From positions 16,808,489 to 16,872,488 of the forward strand of contig NC_088879.1 of NCBI RefSeq assembly GCF_032884065.1: a DNA stretch of 64,000 bases, given 5' to 3'. The DNA comes from Artemia franciscana. Its lineage: Eukaryota; Arthropoda; Branchiopoda; Anostraca; Artemiidae. The notes beneath the pieces were generated by a model. It made no database searches. It was not told the DNA's origin and was given only the letters and a program-made list of their open reading frames with translations. Position 1 is the stretch's first letter, and the number at the start of each line of letters is the position of its first letter. Positions 12,101 through 26,827 of this stretch are shown here, piece after piece. The translations under genes were made by a program, and so were the position numbers.

Positions 12101-15100
12101 TCTCTTTCTCTCTCTAAACATAATTGGAGCTTGTACTTAACCTTCTCTGGGAATTGCATCTCGAAGTATATATCCTGGTATCAATAAAAAACACACACAC
12201 ACACATGAAAAGAAGGGGATGAGTATATAAAGCCAACACCCAAACCAAAATCATATCCGATCATCTCCTGTGTTTATGTAGCAATAGGGTTACGATTCTA
12301 ACTTCTTCTGCTCTATGTAAGTTACAATCTCATAACAGCAAAACGGCAATATGTTCACCAGAGATACATTTAGAATCTTCCTGAGCATCTTTGTATCAGA
12401 AATCAGGATCGTAGAATGAAACAGGCTGCTAAATATTATTCCGCAAGGAACATGAAATTACACAGAGTCCACACCTCGAACGCGGCAATTCAAAAAGTGA
12501 CAAGTTACAAAAGAAATTTGAAATGAATCTAAATTACAAAGCCTTTTCAAAACACCAATATGTAGAAAAATAGCTACCGAAAACTTTTTTCGAGTTTTTC
12601 TTGAAGCAAGAAAAGGTCATATTATTATAATGACAATGCTTCTATACTCAAAATTAATTTAATAAATGTACAAATGATACATTCGGGAAAGAACTCCTCC
12701 AAGCGGTTGAGAATCACATATCATGCAAAAAAATAAACTAGACCAACCAATCAGACTAAACCTCAGTTTGGCAAGGTAAAACAAAAGTCAAGTAACACAT
12801 TTTGGATTCCCAAACCTGAGTTTAATTTTGAACAGAGCTACTAGATACTATATTTCTACACTAACCGCAAAAGAACAAAAGCGTTATTATGATTTTGTTT
12901 TATCAAATAGTTCGTCGCGGTAAGGAACTGTAGTAAGGAGCGACCCGGCTCAATAGTAACCGAAATTCTACAAAATGGAATTTTGATACCAATAGTTACA
13001 TCAAAAGAATCGCATTTTAATGCTGATTTTAAGTATGAGTTTCATCGAGAACAGTCTTACCCGTAAAAGTTACGAGCCTGAGAAAATTTGCCTGATTTTA
13101 GAAAATAGGGGCAAACACCCCTTAAAAGTCATACAATCTTAACGAAAATCACACCATTAGATTAAGCATATTAGAGAATCCTACTGTAGAAGTTTCAAGC
13201 TCCTACAACAAGAGCTAATAGCTCATATGGCACTTGTGGCGAGGCGAGAAGAGCTAAGAGCCAAGAGATCATATGGTATGAGCTCTAACAAAATTCTATG
13301 AATCAACAGATTGATTTAAAAAGGAAAATAAGAGGCTTAATGCTGGTCAGTATTTAAAATAAGAGCTCTGAGTCACGATGTCCTTCTAAATATCAAAATT
13401 CATTAAGATCCGATCACCCACTCGTAAGTTATAAATACCTAATTTTTTCTAATTTTTCCTCTCCCTTTAGCCCCCCAGATGGTCGAGTCTGGGAAAACGA
13501 CTTTATCAAGTCAAATTGTGCAGCTCCCTGACACGCCTACCAATTTTCATCGTCCTAGCACGTCCAGAAGCACTAAACTCGCCAAATCACTGAATCCCTC
13601 CCCCCAACTCCCCCAAACAGAGCGAATCCAGTACGATTCTGTCAATCACGTATCAAGGACATTTGTTTATTCTATCCACCAAGCTTCATCCCAATTCCTC
13701 CACTCCAAGTGTTTTTCCAAGATTTCCCCCTCCAACTCCCCCCAATGTCAAAAAATCTTGTCGGGATTGAAATAAGAGCTCTGAGACATGAACTCCTTCT
13801 AAAAATCAAATTTCATTAAGATCCGATCATCTATTCGTAAGATAAAAGTACCCCAATTTTCACGTTTTCCAAGAATTCCGGTTTCCCCCTCCAACTCCCT
13901 CCAATGTCATAAGATATGGTCGGAATTTAAAATTGGAACTCTAAAGCACAAGATCCTTCTAAATATGAAATTTCATTAAGATCTGGTCACCCTTTCGTAA
14001 GTTACAAATACCTCAATTTTCAAAATTACCCCCCCCCCAATTCTACCAAAGAGAGCAGATCTGGTCCAGTTATGTCAGTCACGTATCTTGGACAGGTTTC
14101 TATTCTTCCCATTCAGTTTCATCCTGATCTCACCGCTTAAAGTATTTTCTAAAATTTCCGGTCCCCCCCCCCAATTACGCTTGATCCGGTTGAAATTTAA
14201 AATAAGAGATCTGAGTTACGAGGTCCTTCTAAATATGAAGTTTCATGGAGATCCGATCACTCCTTCGTAAGTTAAAAATACCTCATTTTTTCTAATTTTT
14301 CAGAAATAACACCCCTCCCCAACTACCCCAAAGAGAGCGGATCCGTTCCGTTTATGTCAATCATGTATCTAGGACTTGTGTTTATTTTTCCCACCAAGTT
14401 TCATCCCGATCCCTCCACTCTAAGTGTTTTCCAAGTTTTAGGTTTCCCCCTCCCAATGTCACCAGATCCAGTCGGGATTTAAAATAAGAGCTCTAAGACA
14501 CGATATCCTTCTAAACATCAAATTTCATTGAGATCCGATCACCCGTTCATAAGTTAAAAATACCTCATTTTTTTCTAATTTTTCAGAAATACCCCCCCTC
14601 CCCCCTAACTACCCCAAAGAGAGCGGATCCGTTCCGATCATGTCAATCATGTATCTGGGACTTGTACTTATTTTTCCCATCAAGTTTCAGCCCGATCCCT
14701 CCACTCTAAGTGTTTTCCAAGATTTTAGGTTTCCCCCCTCCAACTCCCCCCAATGTCATCAGATCCGGTCGGAATTTGAAATACGAGATCTGAGACACAA
14801 TATCATTCCAAACATCAAATTTCATTAAGACCCCATCACCCGCTCATAAGTTAAAAATACTTCATTTTCTCTATTTTTTCCAAATTAACCGGCCCCCCAC
14901 TCCCCCCACATGGTCAAATCGGGAAAACGACTATTCCTAATTTAATCTGGTCCGGTCCCTGATACGCTTGCCAAATTTCATCGTCCTAGCTTACTTGGAA
15001 GTGCCTAAAGTAGCAAAACCGGGACCGACAGACAGACAGACAGACCGACAGAATTTGCGATTGCTATAAATCACTTGGTTAATACCAAGTGCCATAAAAA

Positions 15101-18100
15101 TTAAACTATTGCTCAAACACCATAAATACCATATTGCATTTAGATGAAATTATTTTACTTAAAATTTTCAGGAGTTATTCTAGTTTCAGTTGACAAATCA
15201 GATTTTTTGTTAACTCCCCCCCCCCCCCTCCGAAAAAAATAAATACTGCATTTTATATAACTATGTCTACAAGCTTCTTATAATGGTAAAAGTTTTTTTG
15301 TAAAAATATTGATCTTACGTAAAATATTTTTTTTAATTACAAAAGCACGCAGATGTGACAAATTCCTTATGTTAAACACATGAGCTACAATAGGGGTTAT
15401 AGAAAAATGCAGTTTTTCTTAAAAAAAAATCGATTATATTTTCAAAATTAACCTCATTAATTACAAAAGATTTTTAACCACATGAACTTCCTTTAAAATG
15501 AGCCTTTAAACAGCTCTGCACGATGTTCCAGTTACAAGCTATCTGAGAAGAAAGAGAAAAAAAAATGTCGTATACACAGAATATCATGGTTACAACCACC
15601 TTTTTTTATTTTCAAGCCAGTATATTTTTCTTGTTGTTCAAACCAAGAGATGGCAAGTCTCCTAAATAGGGGTGTTGGACACGGCAGTTCTAATAGTGCA
15701 CTTCTTGTTTTGATCTGTCTCTTGATCTTGTCTGGACTATTATAATTTTTATTAAGGGACGTGATTATGTCTTACTAGGTTTATAGCTACCACTGCAACC
15801 CGGATAATTGATAAGCATCACATGAGCCTAAACAACGGGTAGCTGAAATCAAGATTTCTTCGGAAGTACTTTTAAAATCAAATTACCGTTGGTTACCGAT
15901 CTTTCCGAGAGGGTGCACACTGTTTTGTCTCATGGCCTGGGATCGAGCTGAAACTTTCAGTAAACCTTTTTTTTAAGGGGGAATTAAAGAAGCTCATGAT
16001 TGTGTTTGGGGGAGATGCAAAATATTTTCCCCGCTCCTCACAAAAGAGTATATATTACGTTCTTTGCTCTTAGGGTAGTGCTATATATTCTGCAAAGAAA
16101 CAGTGCGAACAAACTTTAGGTTGAATGAAGTCACGTTTCCAATATCCATATAATTAAAAGCTATTAATTAGCTAAAAGTGTTAGTACCTTGAGACAAAAT
16201 CAATAAAGTCTTGAGACCAACGATCAGGCTCTCGGAAAGAAGGAGGAGGCTTAGTCGGGATCATAAAAATAGCTCGCATAGGATGAATGTCACCATATGG
16301 GGGCTTCCCTTCTGCCATTTCCAAAGCTGTTATGCCCAAACTCCAAATGTCGGCAACACAATCATAACCAATTTCTTGTATGACTTCCGGTGCCATCCAA
16401 AAAGGTGTGCCAATTACTGTGTTCCGCTTGGCCATTGTATCCTGGAATGCAATTTAATATGTAATATGCATTGGATAACAACATAATATAGTGATAAAAT
16501 TATTATTATAATAATATAATCAGAAACAATATAGTTAACATATTAATAATAATAAAATCATTAATAATATAGTTATTATATAAAATAGTAACAAAAGCTA
16601 AAATAGTAAAATTTGATTTTAATTTAGTTAAATGGACATGCCTGTATTTGTTCTCTCATTCCTTTTGGTTCTTTTATAGGAAGTATGTGTTTACTGTTTT
16701 TGGCCGGTAATATTATTACGGCAGGTGGACTCTAAGTTTGGATAAGAACCTCAAAGTGCCAAAATTGATAGGATATAGTCATTGAGTTTTTTTCATCTTA
16801 TGTTTCAATTCAAGGGAATGTTTCTTGAACCGGGAGTTATTCTAATTTTGTTTTGTTTGATATATGCATGCGCTTATTAATTATGATACACCCTCAGCTA
16901 TTCTACATTTGAAGTGCCAGTTTAACAAACTGGTTTTCCTTAATTCAAAAAACCATCTCATTCAAATGCATGTCAGCATGCCATCTCTGGCATCAGCTGC
17001 ATTTCAAATGTCATGCCAACTAAGAGGACAGCACTTTCCTGTTTTAGATTATTTTTTTTTTTCCCACTATGAAGACTGTATGGCTCTTAAAATTATTTAA
17101 GATTTTTTAATTTTAAGATTAAAAATTTTAAATTTTTATTATTAAAATTTAAAATTTTTAATTGAAAATTTAAAAAAAATTTTATTTTTTTTTAATTTTA
17201 AACTTAAAAAAATTTAAATTTTTAAAATTTTTAAATTTTAAGACTTTAATTTAAGATTTTTTAATTTTTGCCATATGTATTTTTGGGGGATCAGACCTTG
17301 ACATTCATTTTCTAATGCTAAAAATGAGCTGTATAGCTAAAAAACATAAATAATACAAACTAATTATAAATAATATAAATGTTCAAATCTCTGGTATACG
17401 GGGAACTTATCACTAGATACTAAACACTTGATGATATTTATTTATTATTTATTTTATTTTCACCCACACGATATATAAAGTAAATATGGTGGGGTTATAA
17501 ATATATAAAAAACACGAAAATAAAAACAAATACACACACAAAATCAACGAAAAAAAAAGGATAAGACAGTGGTGAGGGGATAGGCGCGCAGAAGCTGTAT
17601 GAATCACCAACTTTAAAGGTAAATCAGGAACTGAAAATTTTTAACAAGAATCCGATTGTTTGTCCAAAGTGGAAGATACAGAAGAAATTTGCAAAATATA
17701 TCAGACTTACAGTGTCTATTCAAAGAAAACATTTAAACAGTGATTCTGGTTCCAGGTATTCAAAATAAAACTCTAATTTGAAGAGGTGCTACTTCAAAGT
17801 TCGTAAAAAGGGCTATTCTTTTTCTAATTTTATACTCCACCTTTGATACAGATGAATTGCAGTAAGGAATTCGTTTTCAAATGGTTTCACAACTTTCTCA
17901 ATTTCAAGAGGTGATATTCTCAAAGTTCGAAAAAAAAGACCATTATTTTTCTAATTTTATGCCCCGCCTTTGGTGCATATATACTGAAGTAAGAAATTCG
18001 TTTTCAAACATTTTCACAACTTTCTCTAATTTTAAAAAGAGCAACTCTTAAAGTTTGTAAAGTAAAGGCCATTATTTTTCAAATTTTTTACTCCACCTTT

Positions 18101-21100
18101 GGTTAATAAATATTGCAGTAGGAAATTCGTTTGCAAACGATTTCACAACTTTCTGTAATTTCAAAAGGTGCTACTTTCAAAGTTCGTAATACAGTCATTA
18201 TTTTTCTAACTTTATGCCCCACCTGTGAAGCAGATATATAGCAGTTAGGAGCTGTTTCTAAACGGTTTCACGACTTTCTCTAATTTCAAGTAATGCTTCT
18301 CTCAAAGTTCGTAAAAAAAAGGCTTTAATTTTCTAATTTTATGCTCCATCTTTGGTGCAGATATGTAGCAGTTTGAAACTCGCTTCCAAACGGTTTCACG
18401 ACTTTTTCTGATTTCAAGAGGTGCTGCTTTCAAAGTCTGCAAAAAAGGCCATTATTTTCCTAACTTTATTGTGCAGCTTAGGTGCAGACATTGCTGTTAA
18501 AAACTATTTTTCGAACAGTCTCTATTTTTTGAGGATTTTATAAAAGCATAATATTACTTTATAAATAAAATATGTGCGGTGGGGGGGGGGGGTGATGGTC
18601 CCTCTAAGCATAGCGATAAGCATATAAGGTACCTAAAATCTAACCTAAGTATCACTATTAATTACAAAACTAATACTATAAGATTAATTTTACTTTAATT
18701 ATTAAAAATTAAATTTTCAAATTAATTAATTAACTTAAAGTAATTGAAAAATATTTATTTTAGAACGGGTGATTGTAGCAAGAACGTCAAACATGATTTG
18801 AATGTCAAGACAAACAAATGGTTGGTCGTTAATCAAGTCTGAGAAGGGAGATGGCTAATATTAGGTGGCTAGTATTAAGTCAGCACAGATTTATTGTCAC
18901 AAAAATTTACCTCAGAAGAAAGGAAAACAGTTAAAACTTTAGAACAAGATTTATAAGTTGTTGAGTTTATTGGATTGTGTCATAATAAATCAATACCTTG
19001 GAAGAGGTGACTTCTAAATAACAGGTTTATAATAACTGACTATAAAATCGATAAAATAATTAACTATAAAATTCCGTAAACTTTCCATTCGAAATAAGCT
19101 ACTTGTGAAATGATACATATCTGTCATGTCTACACTCTCCCCTCAAATATTGTGAATTTTTTCTGATTCTCCTATATTCCTCCTTTACTCTATATAATCC
19201 GCTGAATTTTTAGCTGTTTTTTTTCCAAAGCCCTGTCCCTCCGAAACAAAGTCCGGCGCACGTGCTTGCCTGTTATGTTGAATTTTAAAACGAAACGAAG
19301 TCTTTCTAGCAACTAGTTATGAGCCTATTGAAATAGGAAACTCACCAATAAAGTGATTATGTTCGTTTAGTGATATATAAATGTGAAAGGTTTAAGTTAA
19401 ACTGGAAGCAACTCTGAAACTACAATAAATAGAAATTCTCTTAATGTAATATGCAAAATTTTTGTAATTAGACTAGGTAATCGTGGTGCAACAATCCCTT
19501 TCATGGCTTAGCCCTTTCTATTCTTAGAATATTTAAATTAAATTCTTGTAATCAACATGAAGAGATTGCTGGATAACAACAAGCGTGGTTGGAAGTGAAA
19601 GTTAATTTTCAAGTTGTTCCTTTTCGAGGTGTGAGACCGGTCACATCTAAGGATGGCAAATGAAACGCTAGTTAAAATTAGTTAAAACATTAGTTAAAAT
19701 TATAAATTCATTACAAACCGTTAACTGTCCCGCCACACCAAAGTCAGCCAGCTTGGCCTGTCCCTGGTTGTTCAGCAATATATTACCAGCCTTTATATCT
19801 CTGTGTATCTTCCTTCTGACGTGTAAGTACTCCAAGCCTCTTAAGGTGTCTGCAAGAATTGTAGATATTTCACTTTCTGTGAGAGTTTTTTTCCTTAGCC
19901 TCATAATGTCCGATACAGATCCAGCACCACAGTATTCCATCACAATCTAAATAGAATACGACAAGGTAAAAAAAAAAAGAGAATTAGCCAAGAAACAAAA
20001 AGACTATGAAATTTACCAAAAAAAAGATAGATTTGGAACTATATTTGATCGAGCCAATAAGTAGTGAGGTACATGAGCCAGTTAATGACATTTTTATATC
20101 TTTGAGACTTATTCGACATACTTTTCCCTTTCTGGACTATATTCACGCCTATTCTGGAAATAGATTTCACTCTTATGTATTCATTCACCCTTATACATTT
20201 TGGCTGTGATCCTACTTTATCTCCGCCAAAGTATTACGTAATACAGTATCTTCGTATTCATGTGACATACATCGACTTAAATAACGGACCTCTCCCAGTT
20301 TGAATACCTATTTCGTTACGTAAATAAACTCTTTATGAAGGGGCGTACCAATGATTTTGGTCTCAGGGGGATGGGGGGATAGCAAAAAAAAAAAAAAATG
20401 ATTATGTGCAGTTACGTACTACTAGCTTGATCATTTTCTCACCAAAAATCCATAGCCAAATGCTTAAAGAGAACAAGATTTTGTTGGCGACCTCTAGCTC
20501 TAATCTTTCAAACAGCGGGACATGTTTTTTCACGTGATCTCAGGGAAAAATGGCCTTTAACTTTGGTCGGAATAGTACAGCGTGGCCAGAATAGTGCCAT
20601 TAGTAACCAAATAAGATTTTATGGTCTTGCAAACAAATTTATCAAACATCTTATGTTAGAAGTATTCATGCTGGTTGGAACAATTTTATGAAATAGCATT
20701 AATAAACTGCTTGGTGAAGGAAAATCATATGCAAACCTTGAAAAGTGGAATATTCATGTAAACTTCTTCTGACCTAAAACCTCAAACATTCATAAAAAAT
20801 CTATATGAAAAAAAATCCAAAGGACTTTACTTATAGTGGTTAGTAGATAACGGTAAAGCCCTACGAATAGCTTCAAAAAGGCACAAAATTAGCTGTTTAC
20901 TGTTATTTTTTTTTTTTTTTTTTTAATTCATAATTATTTGGGGTCATTCCATTTTTATCTTGAACATACTGGAGCTCTCAATAAATACAAAGGATCAGGA
21001 CTTTCCAGAGACTGATGACAAAGCTACAAATACTTCTCAGACTGATGACAAAACTGCAAATACTCATTTGCACAAATTCCTCATTTGTTCTGCATCACAA

Positions 21101-24100
21101 GAAATACCTCCATGAAATTTAGATTTTGAGAATATACTTCTGATTATTTAGAATCTTCTTAATATAGAAGAACTCTTAAACCGTGCTGGACACTGGAGAT
21201 GAAGCTACTGTCACAAACACAGGGGCGGATCCAGGGGGGGGCGATCGCCCCCCCCCTAGACGGGTTGTAATTTTTTTTACTGCACTTATGGAAGTCTGCA
21301 TTAACGCACGTTCTAGCTACAGTAACTAGACTATAAAACCTTTTTACATTGCGTTCATTCCACAGCTTTTCCACTATCAAGCTAGCCTCGAGTATTTTTT
21401 GTCACCTCATAGCACAGCAACAATTCACCCGGTAAATTTTAGCTAGTTCTCGCCTCCCTGTTCGATGTAAACATTGGAAGTGGGTGGGGTTGCGCAACGC
21501 AACCGGATCTGAAGTGTCAAAACAAACATTTCGTTCCAGTGTATAATGAAATTTGAATGTGTATGTGTCACGAGGATTTTCGTCGTTTAAACGATATTGA
21601 TGTCGGAAAAACGCGGACAAAAGACGCTTGACAGCTTTGTCATTTTAAAGTCTCGCAGAATGGATAGTGTAACTGTAACTGCAAGTAGCTCTTCAATTAT
21701 TTCTGTTGGAAGTGGCGAACACGGGCAAATTCCTAAAACTTTGCAATCTTCTGTTAACCCCGTTAGCGTTCAGAGTGATCATCCAGCAACACCCCCGCCC
21801 CCTACCCTGTTTCCGGAAAACGATATTGGGATCCATATGGGTACAATACATGCCATTGACGACCGAATAAAGTACGAGCTTCTGGAGAGGCCATGGAAAC
21901 TCCCGATTGGATGCCAAATGCCATATTCTGTTCATTTAAAGCGGGGGAAAGACGAAAAAAGGTACTTGAACGATTCTCATTGCAGAGTTTCCACTGGCTT
22001 GTATATTCTGCTGCCCATAAAGGCCTTTTTTGCAAATACTGCCCTCTTTTTGGAACTGGGGCTAGGGGGGGGGGGGGGTTCAAACAGACAGGTTCCCCCT
22101 ACAAAAGCTGGTCACAAAGCCTGTCACAAAATTTGCTAAGTTACTGGGAAAAGATGGAGACCTGACAGTGCATGATACTTCCCAGTACCACCATGACGCA
22201 GTAGAGGCTGGAAAGTCGTTTCTAAGAGTCTACCATTCTCCGCACGAATCTGTAAATAATCGCATCAACGAAAGGCGAATGAAGCAAGTAACAGAAAACT
22301 GAGAGAGGCTGAAGCCGATTCTGGAATCAATCATATTTCTAGGAAGGCAGAATATTCCACTGAGGGGCCATCGGGATGATGGCAGCTTAAACTTGGATGA
22401 CATGCCACTTTCCAATGAAGGAAACTTCCGAGAACTACTATGTTATCGTGCTGAAAGTGGCGACAGTAAATTAAAGGAACAACTGAAAACATCAGGGAAA
22501 AAATGCTACTTACATCATCTAAACAACTCAAAACGAGTTGATTGACTGTTGTGCGAAAGAAGTTATAGGTGTCATTCTAGAAAGAGTAAAGTCAGTAAGG
22601 TATTACAGCATCATTTTTGATGAGACAACAGATGTGTCACATTCATCGCAACTTAGTTTAGCTCTCTGCTATGCCTTCGATAACCATAGACGCGAGGACT
22701 TCATAGGTTTTGTTGACGTTCATCATGCCACCTTTGAACCTTCCACTGCAGACAAAGAGCCGACTGTCAACGGAAAAGTGGTTGGCCAGCTAGTTCTGAG
22801 CCTTTTAGAAGAAATGGGTTTGAATTTACTCGACTGTGTTGGAATCGTGACGGATGGGTGTGCAATGATGGTATCAATTAACTGTGGTGCTGCAGTCGAA
22901 ATTCAGAAAAAAGCTAAAAATGCGTCTCGTTGTCCCTGCTTTAACCACGCCCTGAACCTTTCTTTGTCAAGAAGTGCCACAGAGATGCCATCAGAAATGC
23001 CATAGGCATTATAAAAGAAGTTGCTGCATTTTTTTAATGCATCTGCGAAGAGAAATTACGTCTTGAATAAGGTTCTAAAAGCTCAGCTCACGGGAATCGG
23101 CGAGACGAGGTGGATCGAGCGACACGAGTCACTTATGCAGTTTGTGTCCGAACTTCCAAAAATTATCCAGGCTTTGGAACACATTAGTCACTGGAGTGAA
23201 TCAGTGACCGCTTCGAAGGCAAAGACGCTTGTCACAGCGTTACATAGTGCGGAATTTGTGGTTTCCCTTCAGTGTCTACACAGTATTTGCGCTCTGACCT
23301 TACCTCTTAGTCGGCTATTCCAGAAGAAGACTTTGGACTTGGGCGCTGCCGATGGCCACGTTTCCGATCTTTTGGATGTTCTAGAAAAGCGATGGGAAAC
23401 GTGCGACGAAGAGTTCGCATTAGAATTCGAGCAAGTAAAAGAATTGTCAGATAAAATCCAATTGGCTGTTGAAGTTCCGAGGATTACACAAAGACAGGTT
23501 TATCGAAATAATCCTCCTCATACTACGCCTGAAGAATATTATCGACGTGTTGTTTTTATACCTATGCTCGACTCAGTCATAAGTGACTTAAAGAGCCGAT
23601 TCTGAAGAGACACGCTGAACTCTTTCCGGTTAACCGTACTCCTGCAATCAAATATTGTGAATTGTACAGATGATTTGCTGCAATCTTCCGTCAAAGAGAT
23701 CTCTAGCATGTACGGTCAACTTCTTGGCTTAACCGTGCCGTCTGCCAGGGCAACACTTATTCTGATAGAGGTGCATGTGTGGAGAAGTAGATGGCTTCGA
23801 GTTAAGAGAGAAGGAGGTATTTTTCCCAGTTCAGTGGAAGAAACTGCCAAGGAATGTGACAGGCACCTATATCCTTATATCAGCTCACTTCTTGATATTT
23901 TTATATCTCTTCCGGCGAGTGCGGCATCTGCCGAGCGTAGCTTCTCAACTTTACGCAAACTGAAAACCTGGCTCAGAGTACAGATGGGGCAAACTAAACT
24001 CAGTGGTTTGGCCCTCCTTAATGTGCACCACGACATCGATATCAGCATTGACAGGCTTGCGAACAGTGGAGCCAGGAGGCTTGAATTTTGCTTGTAAACA

Positions 24101-26730
24101 GTTGTCAGTTGATCAAGTATAGTTTTTGTAATCATTATTGTAATATATGAAAACCACATTTTCGTTAAACAAGAGACAGCCAGGGAAACTTAAAACGTGA
24201 AAAATAAAGTCAGCCTTGAGGCCGAAAAAAGGACACTACCCCCACTCTTTTCGGTAAGAATCCCCCCCCCCTAGAACGAAAGGCTGGATCCGCCCCTGCA
24301 CAAACATTAACGACATCTACAGCATGCTTTTGTGAAGTTACATTCTCTCGGCTGTCTCCCACAACACCTAAATCTGGTCCGTCACCTATCAGGAAACTGT
24401 TGTGCTGACTCTCCTGTATCAACGTTCTAATTCTTCGGTCAAAGACCTCCATTGGTTTTTGAGCAAGTCGCTCGCATAAGTTTGTACAAACTTCATAAAA
24501 CTTTTCGAACCTTTTAGAGAAAAGCATTTATCAGTAGGAAAGGCTTACAATTATTCGGAGTATATATTCATATTTTTTAAACACATAATTAAGTCTGCTT
24601 GTTCAGCAGTATGTAAAATATCAAGTAAAATATATTTTATAAATACGTTAATATCAATTTTTGCTAAAAATTGAAGGGGTATCTTCAATGTGTCAACAGT
24701 TTGATAATGAAAAGCTAACGAGAGGTTAGTTTAAAATTAGAAAAATCTCATCATTTATCAATTGTACATCAAACCTTTACTTTACAGATAGCATCCTAAA
24801 AGATGCTTATTCATATGGAACCTCCCTTTCGTTTCATAAAATTATACAAACAAAATTTTTAGTACTAAAGGATCTTTTAAGATAACCTTATTTTAATAAG
24901 AGAAAACAAATAACAGTTTCATGGTAATATCTCTTAATAAGATGGCCTGACTGTGTTAATGACAATTTAATTGATAATGAAAAGCTAACGAGAGCTTAGT
25001 TTAAAATTGGAAAAATCTCATCATTTATCAATTTTTAATCAACCTTTACCTTACAGATAGCTCCCATAAAGATGCTTATTCATACGGAACCTCCCTTCCG
25101 TTTTACAAAATTATACAAACATAACAATTTTAGCACTAAAGGATCTTTTGAGACAACCTTATTTTAATAAGAGAAAACAAATAACAGTTTTATGGTAATA
25201 TCTCTTAATGAGATGGCCTCGCTTGCATATTAGCTTTATAATTTATCTAATATCGACATCAGTGACGAGGTAGCCAGAAGAAGCTCCTTTATAAAGCTAA
25301 ATAAACTTGACATTCCGATTTCATTTCAGCAAATGCAGAAAATCCTGCTTCGCATATATTTAACTAAATATATTTACTAAAGGGGTATGACTGAGAAATT
25401 TAGTCCTGAATTTAAGAATTTCTAAGGGAGTATGGATGAGAGATTTGGTCCTGTATTTAAGAATTTCTAAGGGAGTATGAATGAGAGATTTGGTCCTGAA
25501 TTTTATATAGGGGGGGGGCTGGTCTATATGTTACACATATATAAGGTGTTGCGAATGACATCAATGCTTTTAAAGCATTATTTGACATTTTTTTTTTCAC
25601 TCTTAATATCAAGTCGGATTTAAATTAGACACATTCTGAAATTTTTGTATTAAAGAAGTATCGCAAGATAATTCAATCAAGTTTTCTTTATCATTACTTT
25701 TAAATTCAAATTCATCATCTTCTTCATCGATAAATGGATTCGATATCCAAGCATATTTCTTAAAATCAAGATTATCAAAATAACTCGAAAAAATCAATTA
25801 GCAAACTATACAAGTGTTCCAATAGATTTTTTTGCTTCTATCTTATCTTGGGCACATACATTTAAACGTGGAAACATATCAAATTCATTTTTTTTCAAAT
25901 TGGCTTTCCAATGCTTAATTTTTTTACGAACGCTTTATCTTTCTGAATCAATAGATGACATTTGTGGTCCTTGCATCAATGTATCCAAAACACTTGATTT
26001 CCCAAAAAATCTACCAAATAGGTAATTTTAATAATAAAATTTATCCCAAAGCATATTTGCGGTCCTCATTATGGATTTTCATCAAGAAAAATTACAATTT
26101 GGTTTATAGCTACCCCCTTGATACCCCGTTAAACATGCACCATGTCCCGAGGACATCAGGTGTTTCCCTTTCAATTATTCATTGAAGGCTAGTGTCGTGT
26201 CCTGATTTTGACTGCACTGTTTGTACAAATTCCAACGCAGTTATTCTACAATATGCCATTGTAATTAAAAAAAAATGTCGATTATATTGAAAATTTTACT
26301 GGATGTGGTTATGCCAGTAACGGGCTTGTAAAACAAGTCTTCATTTATATAATTCTCTTTGACATATCAAACACATACAATTAAATTTGCATTTTTAAAA
26401 CTATTAATTGCTTCAACTACTTCTAAGCTAAATTTTAAAGTACGTATCTAAGAAACTAATGGATCAAACAGATCATCAGGTATATCATCGATTTTCTTGT
26501 CAACTGTGCTATTAGCCAGCAGTATTTACCATAGTTACTGTGCATGTGAATCGTCAAATATAGACCCTAATTAATGAACCTGCAGCTAAACTAATACGTT
26601 TAAAAAAAAAAGAAAAAACACCTTCCTCATGACCACGTGTATGAAAAACAATCCAACAACTAAAGAAAACGAAGGATATTTCAACAGCAAAACTCACAGC
26701 CCTGAGCTTGGTCACAGTTTGCACTTTATG

Positions 26731-26827
<97 letters not shown>

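Noticed and set aside
12910..15090. CRISPR-like or Helitron interpretation of the spaced repeats
   Set aside because: Repeats are long, irregular and diverged, with no rolling-circle replication gene; CRISPR does not occur in animal genomes.
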